DNA of 64,000 bases. It comes from Timema cristinae (Eukaryota; Arthropoda; Insecta; Phasmatodea; Timematidae). Numbering within the stretch: position 1 is the first letter of the stretch; every line of letters starts with the position of its first letter. Shown here one piece after another: positions 62,885 to 64,000 of the stretch. Where the stretch lies: assembly GCA_039000515.1 (NCBI GenBank), contig JBCFYV010011172.1, forward strand, positions 74,859,705-74,923,704, in the 5' to 3' direction. The notes beneath the pieces were generated by a model. It saw only the letters and a list, made by a program, of their open reading frames with translations. It was not told where the DNA came from and did no database searches. Position numbers and translations under genes: made by a program.

Positions 62885-64000
62885 CAGGGTTCCTACAGTA
62901 TTTGTAAAAATATTCTCCCTGACTTTTCCCTGACTTTCCCTGACTATTTTCCCAAGTTCCCTGACCAATTTCTCATAAAATTTCCATTATAACTTTACGG
63001 TACTATACACGTGAAAATATTAATTTAAATAAATTTATTTCGGCCTCCTCCCCCCTTACAGCCGACCTTGCCTCACCTCTCATGGAAGAATAAGAAAGCA
63101 GACATCTTGCCAATCAGTTGAGGGAAAATGATGGAAAAATAATCCCTATCAAAAATTTGTAACAAACTTGATTCCCTTTGGTATCATGTGCAGAAATACG
63201 TATTAAATAACAGGCCACTAAGAACATACTAAAGAGTTTGGTATCATTACAGTTTTATTTTACCTAAACTGTACATTTCCTGAACTGAATAGCTTACAAC
63301 AGGAACTCTGTCTGCTTTCATATTATTCATGTCTCAAGTCAATTTTATTTTTATTAAAATTATCACTATAGTCATACAATAAGAAACTATGTTATATTTA
63401 ATAAAGTGAAGCTTGCTTCTTCTTCAGTTCTTGCAACTCCACGTCTATTGCTTCTCGTTTCTCTTCAGTTGCCATCATTAATTTTTTTCTTTCTCCTTCT
63501 AAATCTTTAACTTGTATATCTAATTTCCTCTTTTCTGCCTTCTTCTTGTCTTTTTCACTTTTTTCTTGCTTCTTCATCTCTAAGTATTCATGATAGCATT
63601 TCCGAGCACCTCTCACGTAATCCAACATCTTTTTGCTAATGTGTATATTTTTAATCCCTCCTGCTTCTTGTATCTCATCATGAATGTGACGCTGTGCAAT
63701 GACTGTCTTTTCATGCATGTTTTCAACCAGTAAAGATTTATTGACTGAAAAACCACCTTCAACAGTTGCATTCCCATGCGACAAGACAAGGCAAATCTTT
63801 ATTACTTCCCAAAGATGTTTGTAGTTTGCTTCTCCTATTAGAAAGCTACCATAAATAGTGTCAAGTCCTACTTCATCACTAAACTGATCACAAGGACGAA
63901 ATATTTCTTGAAGCTCAGATTTTTTGAGGTTGCAAAAATGCAAGTATTCTTTCTTGGCATTTTCAGCCAGAACATCATTTATGATGTTGGCATGGTTGAG
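62885..64000 (-). mobile_element. hAT transposon insertion, 3' part, running off the window
   Basis: Starts with CAGGGTTCCTACAGTATTTG directly after CACTATTA. Sub-terminal TTCCCTGACT-type words repeat four times at 62,918-62,968, typical transposase binding sites. Copy 1 has an uninterrupted CACTATTA at 36,942-36,949, so this is the likely 8-bp target; its duplicate would be beyond 64,000. Confidence 0.88.
63398..64000 (-). CDS. hAT transposase, C-terminal part (open to window edge)
   Basis: The minus-strand frame is open from the window edge to a TAA stop at 63,398. It contains LSHGNATVEGGFSVNKSLLV, the hAT dimerisation motif (consensus LSHGNAxVERGFSxNK), preceded by a hydrophobic segment LWEVIKICLV. 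A Lys/Glu-rich coiled coil of about 75 residues follows (KKQEKSEKDKKKAEKRKLDI, EEKREAIDVELQELKKKQAS). The catalytic core lies outside the window. The visible part has no stop or frameshift, so the element may be young. Confidence 0.88.
   Translation of the reverse strand, partial: LNHANIINDVLAENAKKEYLHFCNLKKSELQEIFRPCDQFSDEVGLDTIYGSFLIGEANYKHLWEVIKICLVLSHGNATVEGGFSVNKSLLVENMHEKTVIAQRHIHDEIQEAGGIKNIHISKKMLDYVRGARKCYHEYLEMKKQEKSEKDKKKAEKRKLDIQVKDLEGERKKLMMATEEKREAIDVELQELKKKQASLY

Overview
The window is AT-rich, intron-rich and dense in transposons, as expected for an arthropod nuclear genome. I read it as a hemimetabolous insect, possibly a hemipteran; that guess rests on general character (small exons, large AT-rich introns, tRNA-derived SINEs, hAT-type elements, non-LTR fragments) and not on a diagnostic gene. 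No bacterial, organellar or CRISPR features are visible.

Two host genes face each other. On the + strand, about 3.85-13.2 kb, seven exons encode most of a ferroportin-type iron exporter (SLC40A1 family). The N-terminal exons are not seen, and two exons each lack one C in a C run. On the - strand, 16.6-35.1 kb, seven exons encode the C-terminal part of DDX46/Prp5, the DEAD-box ATPase of the U2 snRNP. All its splice phases agree. The N-terminal DDX46 exons would lie further right and are not seen. A TTAA-flanked MITE and an old hAT-like fragment fill the space between the convergent genes.

From 16,700 to 36,949 the sequence is repeated in the same orientation at 40,165-62,884, after a run of 100 N (40,065-40,164). 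The second copy starts in the middle of the last DDX46 exon. The copies are nearly identical apart from a 3.0-kb hAT-like insertion (43,333-46,349, with 8-bp target duplication) found only in copy 2, a second hAT insertion that begins at 62,885 and runs off the window, a 485-bp deletion inside a foldback element, and microsatellite length changes. This looks like two haplotypes placed in tandem by an assembler rather than a real gene duplication, though a true segmental duplication cannot be excluded from sequence alone.

The rest is repeat biology. At least two SINE families with different tRNA-like heads share one 3' tail ending in TAA/ATA repeats, and that tail also occurs alone as a 51-bp insertion with its own target duplication. 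A 2.3-kb composite element at 21.8-24.1 kb combines short terminal inverted repeats, a hairpin of two 759-bp arms with a hammerhead-ribozyme-like core in each arm, and a six-unit minisatellite. A Gag-like fragment near 9 kb is followed by a series of primer-binding-site-like modules.
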